Positions 44,560 through 52,661 of a DNA stretch of 64,000 bases are shown piece after piece. Position 1 is the first letter of the stretch. Every line of letters begins with the position of its first letter. The notes below the pieces were generated by a model, which ran no database searches, was not told the DNA's origin, and saw only the letters and a list, made by a program, of their open reading frames with translations. The DNA lies in the NCBI GenBank assembly GCA_050944475.1, contig JBMNRD010000001.1:434001-498000 (forward strand), given 5' to 3'. Both the position numbers and the translations under genes were made by a program. Origin of the DNA: RGIG5612 sp050944475 (GTDB lineage: Bacteria > Bacillota > Clostridia > Lachnospirales > Lachnospiraceae).

Positions 44560-45537
44560 TTAATTACCCTCCTTTCTGCACAGATAACATCTTACAAAAT
44601 GTCCCGGGCCAACCTCAAACATATCGACTTCGCCGCCCGTCTTACACTCCTCCCACATATGTTCACAACGGGGATGGAATGCGCAGCCTTCGGGAAGGTT
44701 TGTCGGATCCGGCGGAAGTCCCTCAATGGGACTAAGTCTTTTTGAATCATCATTCAGCTTCGGCAAGGCGCCAAACAATCCCTTTGTATACGGATGAGCC
44801 GGTCTTCTGAAAATATCATCCTTGCTTCCGCTTTCCACAATCTGCCCAGCGTAAATAATCGCAACCTTATCACAAGTTTCGGCCACAACGCCAAGATCAT
44901 GGGTAATCAGAATCATTGATGTGTTCAGTTTTTTCTTGAGTTCCATCATCATTTCCAAAACCTGGGCTTGGATTGTAACGTCCAAAGCCGTGGTCGGTTC
45001 GTCGGCAAGAAGCAGCTCGGGGTTGCAGGCAAGCGCCATGGCAATAACTACCCTCTGCTTCATTCCGCCGGAGAACTGGTGAGGATACTCCATAAATCTC
45101 ATCGCCGGAATACCTACCGTCTCAAGCATCTGAACGGCTCTCCTGACAGCTTCCTTGTTGCTGATGCTGTTGTGAAGCATAATAACCTCGGCAATCTGGT
45201 TTCCGACGGTCATTGTCGGATTAAGCGCCGTCATCGGGTCTTGAAAAATCATGGCAATCTGATTACCGCGAACCTTCAACATTTCCCTTTCGTGAAGCTC
45301 CGTCAGGTTCTGATCATTCAGCCAAATTTCACCGCCTCTGACCTTTGCGGGAGGATTCGGAAGGATTCTCAAAATGGCTTTGGCGATTGTTGTCTTGCCT
45401 GCGCCGGTCTCTCCGACAAGTCCTAAGGTTTCGCCTCTATTTAATTCAATATTTACGCCGTTAACAGCCTTTACAACATGTCCGCCGGAGGTATATTCAA
45501 CGAATAAATCTTTTACTTGTAAAAATTTCTCACTCAT
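44560..45537 (-). CDS. oppD: Oligopeptide/dipeptide ABC transporter ATP-binding protein (OppD/DppD type)
   Basis: The 325-residue ABC ATPase has Walker A GETGAGKTT, signature FSGGMKQRVVIAMAL and Walker B LLLADEPTTALD. The C-terminal extension has GCAFHPRCEHMWEEC and a later Cys, the cluster-binding pattern of the family. It follows oppC after 12 nt. Confidence 0.93.
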   Translation of the reverse strand: MSEKFLQVKDLFVEYTSGGHVVKAVNGVNIELNRGETLGLVGETGAGKTTIAKAILRILPNPPAKVRGGEIWLNDQNLTELHEREMLKVRGNQIAMIFQDPMTALNPTMTVGNQIAEVIMLHNSISNKEAVRRAVQMLETVGIPAMRFMEYPHQFSGGMKQRVVIAMALACNPELLLADEPTTALDVTIQAQVLEMMMELKKKLNTSMILITHDLGVVAETCDKVAIIYAGQIVESGSKDDIFRRPAHPYTKGLFGALPKLNDDSKRLSPIEGLPPDPTNLPEGCAFHPRCEHMWEECKTGGEVDMFEVGPGHFVRCYLCRKEGN

Positions 45538-45549
45538 TTCGGCGCCCCC

Positions 45550-46437
45550 TTAGTCTTTAAGCTTCGGATCCATTGCATCCCTGAGTCCGTCACCGAATAA
45601 GTTAAATGCCAAAACGGTTATCAAAATTACAGCACCCGGAATAAGAATCATGTGCGGATAGTCCAAAAAGTTTGCGCGTGCGGATGCACACATGGCGCCC
45701 CACTCAGGGGTTGATGTCGGAACACCGAGTCCGATAAATGAAAGGCCCGACGCCTGCATGATGGTTCCGCCGATATTTCCCGCTGTTCCGACGATTTTGA
45801 AGGAAATGATATTCGGCAGCATATGTTTGAATATTATCTTCATCTTGGAACAGTTCATGGCTTTTGCTGCTTCCAAATACTCCATTTCTCTTTCCTTCAG
45901 GACCAGGGCTCTTGTATTTCTAACGGATCCCGGTACATTTCCGGCAGCCATTGCAAGAATTGTATTGAAGAATCCCGAACCAAGTGCCGTGGATATCAAA
46001 ATTGCCAAAAGCATCGACGGAATTGCCGACCAGATGTCGCATATACGCATTGCAATATTATCTACGGCATTTCCGGCATATCCTACGATACAGCCGAAGA
46101 ATGTTCCCAGTACCAGACCAATCATTGCGGCTATAAAGCCAAGGCTGAGAGAGTACCGGCCACCGTAAAGAATACGGCTGAGCAAGTCTCTTCCCAACTG
46201 ATCACACCCCAAAAGATGTGCCCTGCACGGCTTTGCATACAGATTGGCGTAATCCATGAAATTCGGGTCATACGGGGCAAGAACCGGAGCCAAGATCGAT
46301 GCCAGAACAATAAGGAGAAGTATCACCATTCCCGCCACCGCGGTCGGATTGCGAAGTAAGCGCAGGAAAACCTGCTTGCTCATGCTTTCTTTTTTTCTTC
46401 TCTTTGCGGGAGTTGCGGCAATTACGGTAGTACTCAT
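45550..46437 (-). CDS. oppC: Oligopeptide/dipeptide ABC transporter permease (OppC/DppC type)
   Basis: The 295-residue inner-membrane permease has about six membrane segments and the EAA-loop segment LEAAKAMNCSKMKIIFKHMLPN. The N-terminus shows the OppC_N block followed by HLLGCDQLGRDLLSRILYG, typical of the family. Its ATG overlaps the oppB TAA by one base (TAATG). Confidence 0.93.
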   Translation of the reverse strand: MSTTVIAATPAKRRKKESMSKQVFLRLLRNPTAVAGMVILLLIVLASILAPVLAPYDPNFMDYANLYAKPCRAHLLGCDQLGRDLLSRILYGGRYSLSLGFIAAMIGLVLGTFFGCIVGYAGNAVDNIAMRICDIWSAIPSMLLAILISTALGSGFFNTILAMAAGNVPGSVRNTRALVLKEREMEYLEAAKAMNCSKMKIIFKHMLPNIISFKIVGTAGNIGGTIMQASGLSFIGLGVPTSTPEWGAMCASARANFLDYPHMILIPGAVILITVLAFNLFGDGLRDAMDPKLKD

Positions 46438-47396
46438 TACTTCTTACCTCCTTTCTTGGCAGCATAGTTGACATATTGGGCTTTGATTCTCGGATCGAGG
46501 AACGCATATACTAAATCTACAAACAGCATAACCAATGCGGAAAATACAGCCAGAATCAAAACACAGCTCCTTACGACCGGATAGTCCCGGCCGTTAATCG
46601 CATTAAGCATATAAAGTCCGACGCCCGGAAATGCGAAGATTGTTTCAATTACTACCGAACCGCCCACTATCATTGAAAGATGCATTCCCAAGTCACTTAC
46701 TACGGGAATAAGTGCGTTTGGAAGCATGTGCTTGTAAATAACCTTCCTCTCCTCAAGGCCCTTCGCTCTTGCGGTTGTAACAAAATCCGCTCTGATTGTC
46801 TCGAGAACGGATGCCCTGGTATGACGGGCCATCTGGGCAATGCCTGACAATGACGTTGAAATGACCGGCAAAATCCAGTACTGCCATGAGCCTATTCCAA
46901 ACGGCGGCAACCATCCCAAATAAAGGGCAAAAATTATAACAAGCAACAACGCAAAGAAGAATTGAGGCATAGAACTGAAAATCATTGCAAACACCAATAA
47001 TCCCCTGTCTATAACAGAATTCCTATGGGTCGCCGCGAGAATCCCAAGAGGAATGCCGAATATCACATTAAGCACCAATGAGCACACTCCGAGCAATACC
47101 GTTCTTGGTAAACGTATTGCAAATTCCTGAATAACAGGAACTTTAAAGACATATGATGTGCCGAAATCAAGACGCAAAAATGTGTCCCTCATATATCTGC
47201 CCATTTGAACGATGAAAGGATCATTTAAGCCCATTCTGTCCCTGAGAGCTTCGACATCCGCAGCTGATGCCTCTGTGCCAAGCATAATTTTTGCAGGGTC
47301 ACCCGGTACAAACCACATGACCGTGAAAATCAATAACGCCACACAGACTACAATAACAATCAGCCATAATAGTCTTTTTACTATATATCTCCACAT
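46437..47396 (-). CDS. oppB: Oligopeptide/dipeptide ABC transporter permease (OppB/DppB type)
   Basis: The 319-residue permease begins MWRYIVKRLL at ATG 47396, seven nt after AGAGG. A TTG at 47402 in the same frame is less likely. It has about six membrane segments and the family blocks VPGDPAKIM and TTARAKGLEERKVIYKHMLPNALIP. It is separated from oppA by 113 nt that contain a strong hairpin. Confidence 0.93.
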   Translation of the reverse strand: MWRYIVKRLLWLIVIVVCVALLIFTVMWFVPGDPAKIMLGTEASAADVEALRDRMGLNDPFIVQMGRYMRDTFLRLDFGTSYVFKVPVIQEFAIRLPRTVLLGVCSLVLNVIFGIPLGILAATHRNSVIDRGLLVFAMIFSSMPQFFFALLLVIIFALYLGWLPPFGIGSWQYWILPVISTSLSGIAQMARHTRASVLETIRADFVTTARAKGLEERKVIYKHMLPNALIPVVSDLGMHLSMIVGGSVVIETIFAFPGVGLYMLNAINGRDYPVVRSCVLILAVFSALVMLFVDLVYAFLDPRIKAQYVNYAAKKGGKK

Positions 47397-47439
47397 ATTC
47401 AAACCTCTTTTCGTAAAGAAGGATTAAGGCTTTACTAAG

Positions 47440-47472
47440 GCGGCGCCGACCCATAATCATAGGTGGCGCCGC
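47440..47472 (-). other. Strong GC hairpin between oppA and oppB
   Basis: The 8-bp perfect arms GCGGCGCC (47440-47447) and GGCGCCGC (47465-47472) have an inner ACC/GGT pairing. No U tract follows on the minus strand. This is a processing/stabilising or attenuating element in the usual place between a binding-protein gene and its permease genes. Confidence 0.7.
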
Positions 47473-47509
47473 ACAAACAACTTGCGTTTTGTTAACTGTT
47501 TTTACAGGA

Positions 47510-49171
47510 TTATTTGTAAATAGATGCTCCTGTAAGGGCGGTTAACTTATCGCCGAATGTAAGGAATACCATATCCTCCGGCATAATGTCATAGGTAACA
47601 CCGGTGTAAAGACCCATGGCATACGCATTCTTTGCGCAATGCTCCCACCAAGCCTTCATATTTTCGGGAGTATGTCCTTCCTGATCAAGACAAGTGTTCA
47701 GCATTTCTTCCCACTCATCATCAACAAGATGATACATGGTGCGGTCTCCGGTCGGAGTATTGCCATAACTGAAGCCGTGCTGCCATACAGTAACGTTGTA
47801 GTCGCCTGCCATCCTTCCGAACAGAAGATCCCAGCCCTCCGTTTCGGCCATAAGAGCATTAGCTGACGCATTGTCAAGCGCCTTAACTTCAACATTAATT
47901 CCCTGCTGTGTAAGCATGCCGGCAATTACATTAGCCGGATCGGGGTTGTCGGATGTCAGAAGAACAAGCTTCTCGCCTTTATAGCCTGCAGCGTCAAGAT
48001 ACTCCTTAACCTTTGCGGCATCAACAGCGGTACGGGTGTTGTAGTTGTCCATAGACTTATAATCCACCCAGTCGAAGTCCGGATAGTAAGCACTTGCATA
48101 TGAGTAAATGCGGGTGTTTCCGCCGCCGAGTGCGGTTACAAGGCCTTCCTGGTCGATTGCGTTGAATACGGCCAGACGCATGTTAATATCGTGCATAATG
48201 TTGCTTTCGCTGCAGTTCGGAACAAGATTAAATACAAACTTCTGTGTATATCCGTAGGGGGTAAACTTATCAGCATATTCGCCGCCCTCAGCAAAGTCTT
48301 TAATGTCTTTCTCCGCAATGCCATGTGCGAAATCAACATCACCGGTCTTAAGACCGATAATAATCTGAGATGCTTCATCTATGAACTTATAGGTAATCTT
48401 CTTAACATTCGCCTGCTGTTCCTGACGACGAATCTCATCGTTTGTCTGCCAGTAATCCTCGTTTTTCTCAATAACAAGCTCTGAGCCCGATACGTATGAA
48501 ACGAATTTGTACGGACCGGATCCGATCATCTCATTTGCGAGAGCTGTCGGGCTTTCCTTGTGGCTCTCTTCATTAACAATAATGCAACGGCAGATAACAT
48601 TAAGCAGCTGGCCTACCATTGTCTGCTCTGCGGCGAATGTAAACTCAACTGTGGTGTCATCCTTAGCCTCAACCTTGAGAAGGTTGTCTTTCCATCCCGA
48701 GGTGTTTTCGTTCTCAAGCTGATACATAAATGAATAAGCAACGTCGGAAGCCTTTACGTCACGCCCCTTATGATCCTTGATGTAATCATAGATCTTAAAG
48801 GTGTAAATTCCGGTTCCCGGCTCGTGGTCGCAGCCCGGCATGAAACTTCCTTCATAGGTCGCGTCCGCAAGCCACGGATACATTTCTCCCTTTACATCGC
48901 AGGTATAAAGCATTTCGTACACTTCATACATTCCGGGGGCGCTTGCTCTGGTTCCCCATGCAGACAGGGTTGTTACCGTCGGGTGCGCAAACACGATGGA
49001 ATCCCTGATAACAGATGCTGCCTGCTCTACACTCTCCTGCTCCTGTGAAAAAGGCTCTGTTGACTCTTCAACACCTTTGGTGGTCTCATCCGGCTTTGGC
49101 TCGACCTGCTGACAGGCAGCAAGAGCAAACACCATAACCATAGCCAACAATAAAGCTATAATCTTTTTCAT
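47510..49171 (-). CDS. oppA: Peptide ABC transporter substrate-binding lipoprotein (SBP family 5, OppA/DppA type)
   Basis: The 553-residue protein has a lipoprotein signal peptide ending in lipobox L-A-A-C (C20), an acidic linker rich in Glu and Thr, and the SBP_bac_5 domain. It captures peptides or related ligands outside the membrane and delivers them to OppBC. The exact ligand is not evident. ATG 49171 follows AGGAG. It is the first gene of the operon oppA-B-C-D-F and lies divergent from a two-component system. Confidence 0.92.
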   Translation of the reverse strand: MKKIIALLLAMVMVFALAACQQVEPKPDETTKGVEESTEPFSQEQESVEQAASVIRDSIVFAHPTVTTLSAWGTRASAPGMYEVYEMLYTCDVKGEMYPWLADATYEGSFMPGCDHEPGTGIYTFKIYDYIKDHKGRDVKASDVAYSFMYQLENENTSGWKDNLLKVEAKDDTTVEFTFAAEQTMVGQLLNVICRCIIVNEESHKESPTALANEMIGSGPYKFVSYVSGSELVIEKNEDYWQTNDEIRRQEQQANVKKITYKFIDEASQIIIGLKTGDVDFAHGIAEKDIKDFAEGGEYADKFTPYGYTQKFVFNLVPNCSESNIMHDINMRLAVFNAIDQEGLVTALGGGNTRIYSYASAYYPDFDWVDYKSMDNYNTRTAVDAAKVKEYLDAAGYKGEKLVLLTSDNPDPANVIAGMLTQQGINVEVKALDNASANALMAETEGWDLLFGRMAGDYNVTVWQHGFSYGNTPTGDRTMYHLVDDEWEEMLNTCLDQEGHTPENMKAWWEHCAKNAYAMGLYTGVTYDIMPEDMVFLTFGDKLTALTGASIYK

Positions 49172-49196
49172 TTTTCTTACTCTCCTTTTTATTTTT

Positions 49197-49213
49197 CGAT
49201 GTAAATTACATCG
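49197..49213. promoter_or_regulatory. 17-bp perfect palindrome before oppA (candidate operator)
   Basis: The arms CGATGTAA and TTACATCG are perfectly complementary around a single A, within T-rich and A-rich flanks. It lies 25 nt upstream of oppA, at or just after the predicted transcription start. Confidence 0.5.
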
Positions 49214-49218
49214 TTTTA

Positions 49219-49249
49219 ATAATACCTCTTTCTGCGTCCCGAATTGTCA
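49219..49249 (-). promoter_or_regulatory. Possible oppA promoter
   Basis: The minus strand reads TGACAA (49249-49244), a 19-bp spacer and TATTAT (49224-49219). This places the start site over the palindrome. Confidence 0.35.
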
Positions 49250-49271
49250 CAGAAATGTCAACAAATTGTTA
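49244..49271. promoter_or_regulatory. Three 11-bp-spaced direct repeats (Pho-box-like)
   Basis: TTGTCA at 49244, ATGTCA at 49255 and TTGTTA at 49266 are spaced exactly 11 bp apart. OmpR/PhoB-family regulators bind such direct repeats; the neighbouring gene at 49377 encodes one. Confidence 0.45.
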
Positions 49272-49319
49272 TGTAATTCTGTTTTTTTAGGCTTTTTTTC
49301 TGTTTTTACTATTTTTTCA

Positions 49320-49348
49320 TTGTGTTTTTTGTGAAAATGTTCTATGCT
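49320..49348 (+). promoter_or_regulatory. Possible promoter of the two-component system
   Basis: TTGTGT (49320-49325), a 17-bp spacer and TATGCT (49343-49348), about 29 nt before the GTG start. Confidence 0.4.
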
Positions 49349-49376
49349 TTGCTCATAAAATTAAGGGGGATTAAAG

Positions 49377-50069
49377 GTGAGCCGGGGACGAATTCTAATC
49401 TGCGATGATAATGCTACTGTACACCAGACTCTCCTGCTGTATCTTCAGGAGGCAGGTTTTGATGTGCTCTCCGCGTATGACGGAGCGGCCGCACTTGACA
49501 TTATCCAAAATCAGCAAATTGACCTCCTCATACTGGACATTATGCTGCCTAAGATGTTTGGCACCGAAGTTTGCAAGCAGGTTCGCAAGATAAGTGGCCT
49601 TCCTATCATTATGCTCAGCGCCAAATCCGATGAAGCGGACCGCATTGCGGGATTGGAGCTTGGCGCGGATGATTATATAACCAAGCCTTTTTCCCCGAGG
49701 GAAGTTGTTGTCCGGGTCCGGACGGTCCTGCGAAGAGCCGCTCTGTCATCCAAGGAGATTCCTTTTTTGGTTCTGGGCAATCTTGTAGTTAATCCGAAGT
49801 CTTACGAAGTTCAGATAAACGGCAGGCCTGTGCATCTGACTCCCCGCGAAGTGGAGCTGCTGACCTATATGATGGAGCACGCAGGTGAGGTAGTATCACG
49901 CGAAGACATTCTCAATTCCGTCTGGGGCTATGATTACTATGGAGATATGCGCACCGTTGACACCCTTATGGGCAAGCTGCGTGCCAAAGTCTCCGAAAAA
50001 AACGCCAGAGTTTCATTCAAAAGTATATATGGGGTCGGATATATGTTAGAGGTCCGCGATGAGAAATAA
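49377..50069 (+). CDS. OmpR/PhoB-family response regulator
   Basis: The 230-residue protein has a receiver domain with acidic pocket D10/D11, phospho-acceptor D54 in LLILDIMLP and the Lys in SAKSDE. The C-terminal winged helix carries LTPREVELLTYMM and a VDTLMGKLR recognition segment. The start is GTG 49377 behind GGGGG. It overlaps the kinase gene by 11 nt. The operon lies divergent from opp, suggesting regulation of peptide uptake or envelope genes (inference). Confidence 0.93.
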   Translation: MSRGRILICDDNATVHQTLLLYLQEAGFDVLSAYDGAAALDIIQNQQIDLLILDIMLPKMFGTEVCKQVRKISGLPIIMLSAKSDEADRIAGLELGADDYITKPFSPREVVVRVRTVLRRAALSSKEIPFLVLGNLVVNPKSYEVQINGRPVHLTPREVELLTYMMEHAGEVVSREDILNSVWGYDYYGDMRTVDTLMGKLRAKVSEKNARVSFKSIYGVGYMLEVRDEK

Positions 50070-51324
50070 AATAAAAAAACCGCCTCAAATTAAAAAAAGA
50101 CGCCACATAGCCCTCTTATTGTTTTTAGGTTATTTGGCGGGAATTGTTGTCGGGTGTTTTATTATCTGGATTATTCCTGTTACAAAAAACAGGGCCGATC
50201 TTTTGGAAATATCTTTTGACAAAGGAAAAAGTGTTCTCTCCTATAAACAAGGGGAGGATGTTCTGCTTTTCGGCATGGAGTACTGGATGTTCAATGAGCA
50301 AGGCTCAATGATTATCCACGAATCCTCCTTTCTTCATGAAAGCCAGTGGGATTCCATGCATAATTATGTGCAGCCGACTCTGGAAAAGGGGCAGCTGTTC
50401 ATCCCGACTGTTTTTAAATTAGACAATCGCGGAGGAAAGCCTACAAAGGTTTTCGGCATAGTGGCATCCACTCTGGTAGAAGCATCCAGCGGCTATCGTT
50501 TTGTTTCCATTCTTCTGAGAGATTTGACGGATGTGGATATAACCATGGTTATATATGCCTGTCTGTTCACCATTGTTTATGCAGTGGGCGTTTTCTTCAC
50601 TGTGACCACGGTAAAAAAAGAACGTGAACTAAACAATATGAGGCGGGATCTTGTAGCCAACGTCAGCCATGAACTTAAGACACCCATTACCGCAATTAAG
50701 GCCATGGCGGAAACTTTGCACGACGGGATGCTTAAGGATGCCGCCTCTCGAAAAGCCTACAGCAGCGGCATAATTGTCGAATCCGATAAACTGGAACGTC
50801 TGGTTTGGGAAATTTTAGAACTTTCCAAGCTTCAAAGCAGTCGGACCGCTTTCAACAAAAAGCCTATTCGGGCCGACATACTTTTTCCCCCGATTGTTGA
50901 CCGCTACATAATGATGTGTACCGACATGAAAATAAATCTTTATGCCGATGACCTTCAACTGGAAAAGATTCCGATGCTGGAAACCGATGCCCAGCACATA
51001 TCTTCCCTGCTGAGTATTTTACTGGATAATGCAATAAAGTTTACCGGCGGGGGCGGCACCATCCGGTTGTCAGCACGTGTTCATCCCAAATATGTTGTTT
51101 TTTGTGTAAAAGACAATGGTCCCGGCATTGAACCTTCCGATGCAAGGCATATTTTCGACCGTTTTTATAAAGCGGACACCGCCCACAATTCTCAGGGAAG
51201 CGGCCTTGGTCTTGCCATTGCCGATGAAATTGTCAGGGGGCTTAATGAAAAACTTTGGGTTGAGAGCACCTATGGTGAAGGCAGTTCCTTTTTCTTTACG
51301 GTCAGCTGCAAGCAGGTACACTGA
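50059..51324 (+). CDS. Sensor histidine kinase
   Basis: The 421-residue kinase has two membrane segments (about 17-39 and 161-183) around a 120-residue extracytoplasmic sensor. HisKA with H204 in NVSHELKTPI follows almost directly after the second segment, without a clear HAMP domain. The HATPase_c domain has LLDNAIKFT (N box), DNGPGI (G1) and GSGLGLAIADEI (G2). It is the partner of the preceding response regulator, with which it overlaps by 11 nt. The ligand is unknown. Confidence 0.92.
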   Translation: MRNKIKKPPQIKKRRHIALLLFLGYLAGIVVGCFIIWIIPVTKNRADLLEISFDKGKSVLSYKQGEDVLLFGMEYWMFNEQGSMIIHESSFLHESQWDSMHNYVQPTLEKGQLFIPTVFKLDNRGGKPTKVFGIVASTLVEASSGYRFVSILLRDLTDVDITMVIYACLFTIVYAVGVFFTVTTVKKERELNNMRRDLVANVSHELKTPITAIKAMAETLHDGMLKDAASRKAYSSGIIVESDKLERLVWEILELSKLQSSRTAFNKKPIRADILFPPIVDRYIMMCTDMKINLYADDLQLEKIPMLETDAQHISSLLSILLDNAIKFTGGGGTIRLSARVHPKYVVFCVKDNGPGIEPSDARHIFDRFYKADTAHNSQGSGLGLAIADEIVRGLNEKLWVESTYGEGSSFFFTVSCKQVH

Positions 51325-51349
51325 TTTTTTAATAACATTGTTCTTTTTG

Positions 51350-51358
51350 TGTTATAAT
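51350..51358 (+). promoter_or_regulatory. Extended -10 promoter of the VWA-like gene
   Basis: TGTTATAAT fits the extended -10 consensus TG-n-TATAAT. The -10 ends 7 nt before ATG 51365, so the transcript would be leaderless or nearly so; no Shine-Dalgarno is seen. Confidence 0.5.
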
Positions 51359-51364
51359 TATTCC

Positions 51365-52651
51365 ATGCAATTTCAGGATAACTCTTCAACCAGAATAGAC
51401 GCGCTGGCAAATGAAATGCTGATGCTTACTCGCAATTCCCTTCTTGTGAATCTGCGTTTTCTTGATGCGGCTTTGAGCCGGCTGGTTTTTACTCCTTTAC
51501 CGGGATCTTCCCTTGCGACGAACGCCCGGGAAATTTACTACGATTCCCGCCATATTCTGAATATTTATAAAGAAGAAAACACCGCACCCGCAAGGGATGT
51601 TCTTCATACAATTTTCCATTGCGTCCTCGGACATTTTGTTGTTCCTGCCGGAGCAAATGCTTCCGTTTGGAACCTGTCTTGCGACATTGCGTCCGAATAT
51701 GCGCTGTCCGGACTTGATATTCCGTCAATTGTCAGCAATAAGCAGGGTCGTCAGAACCGAGTCTTTGAAGACCTTGCGAACAATAATGTTCTTCTTACCG
51801 CTGAAAAAATTTATAAGCATTACCTTAAAAAAAAGCTGTCCGATGCGGAAATTGCGGAACTTCGTGAAACCTTTGAGGCGGATGACCACAAACTGTGGTA
51901 TGTTGAGATTGAACCTCACCTTGCCGGTATCTGGAAAGACATTGCCGGGCGGATGCAGGTGGATATGGAAACACTTGCCAGAAAACAAGGCGGCAAGGCC
52001 GGAAATCTGATGCTGAATCTTCGCGAGATTAACAGGGAAATTTCCGATTACTCAAGCTTTCTTAAAAAATTTGCCTCCCGCGGCGAAGGTATGAAACTGG
52101 ATGCGGAAGAATTTGATTATATTATTTACACCTATGGGCTGCAGCTTTATGACGGGAAAGTTCCTCTGATTGAGCCAATGGAGTATCGCGATGTCAAGGG
52201 CGGCAAAGAGTTTGTTGTGGTGATAGACCCTACGCCCGACTTTCCAAAGGACCTGGTTCGCGCATTTCTTCAAAAAACCTGGAATGAACTTCATTCAACC
52301 GAAAGCCCTTTCTCGAAAATCATACTTCACCTTCTTTATCCTATTGATAAGGAATGGCGTAAATTCAAGATAACAAGTCAAACCGAATTTGACGCCTTCT
52401 TTACACAATTTGTCGTGCCTGAAACCGCTGATATTGACTTCAGGCCTGCCTTTATGCACATGAAGGAGTTGATTGCAATGAGAGTCTTCTCAAACCTGAA
52501 GGGTCTGATATACTTTACCGACGGTTATGGACCGTTTCCTAAGGAAATGCCTTCATTTCCTGCGGCATTTGTCTTCGTAAATGATGACTACAGCATTCCG
52601 TCTGTTCCTGCCTGGGCGATTCGTCTGGTATTCCAGAAGGACGAGTTATAA
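51365..52651 (+). CDS. DUF2201-like VWA/metallopeptidase-fold protein with altered motifs
   Basis: The 428-residue cytoplasmic protein has the layout of MoxR-partner proteins of the DUF2201 type: an N-terminal metallopeptidase-like half and a C-terminal VWA-like half. The expected HExxH reads H81-T-I-F-H85 with H90 (Glu missing). The VWA MIDAS motif DxSxS reads D288-P-T-P-D292, and the conserved GGTDFRP segment reads ADIDFRP (355-361). TDGYG at 385-389 is kept. So catalysis is probably lost, while metal or partner binding may remain (inference). The start at ATG 51365 is chosen over an upstream ATG inside the kinase gene. The intact MoxR-type AAA gene is two genes downstream. Confidence 0.8.
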   Translation: MQFQDNSSTRIDALANEMLMLTRNSLLVNLRFLDAALSRLVFTPLPGSSLATNAREIYYDSRHILNIYKEENTAPARDVLHTIFHCVLGHFVVPAGANASVWNLSCDIASEYALSGLDIPSIVSNKQGRQNRVFEDLANNNVLLTAEKIYKHYLKKKLSDAEIAELRETFEADDHKLWYVEIEPHLAGIWKDIAGRMQVDMETLARKQGGKAGNLMLNLREINREISDYSSFLKKFASRGEGMKLDAEEFDYIIYTYGLQLYDGKVPLIEPMEYRDVKGGKEFVVVIDPTPDFPKDLVRAFLQKTWNELHSTESPFSKIILHLLYPIDKEWRKFKITSQTEFDAFFTQFVVPETADIDFRPAFMHMKELIAMRVFSNLKGLIYFTDGYGPFPKEMPSFPAAFVFVNDDYSIPSVPAWAIRLVFQKDEL

Positions 52652-52661
52652 AGAGGTGCTG

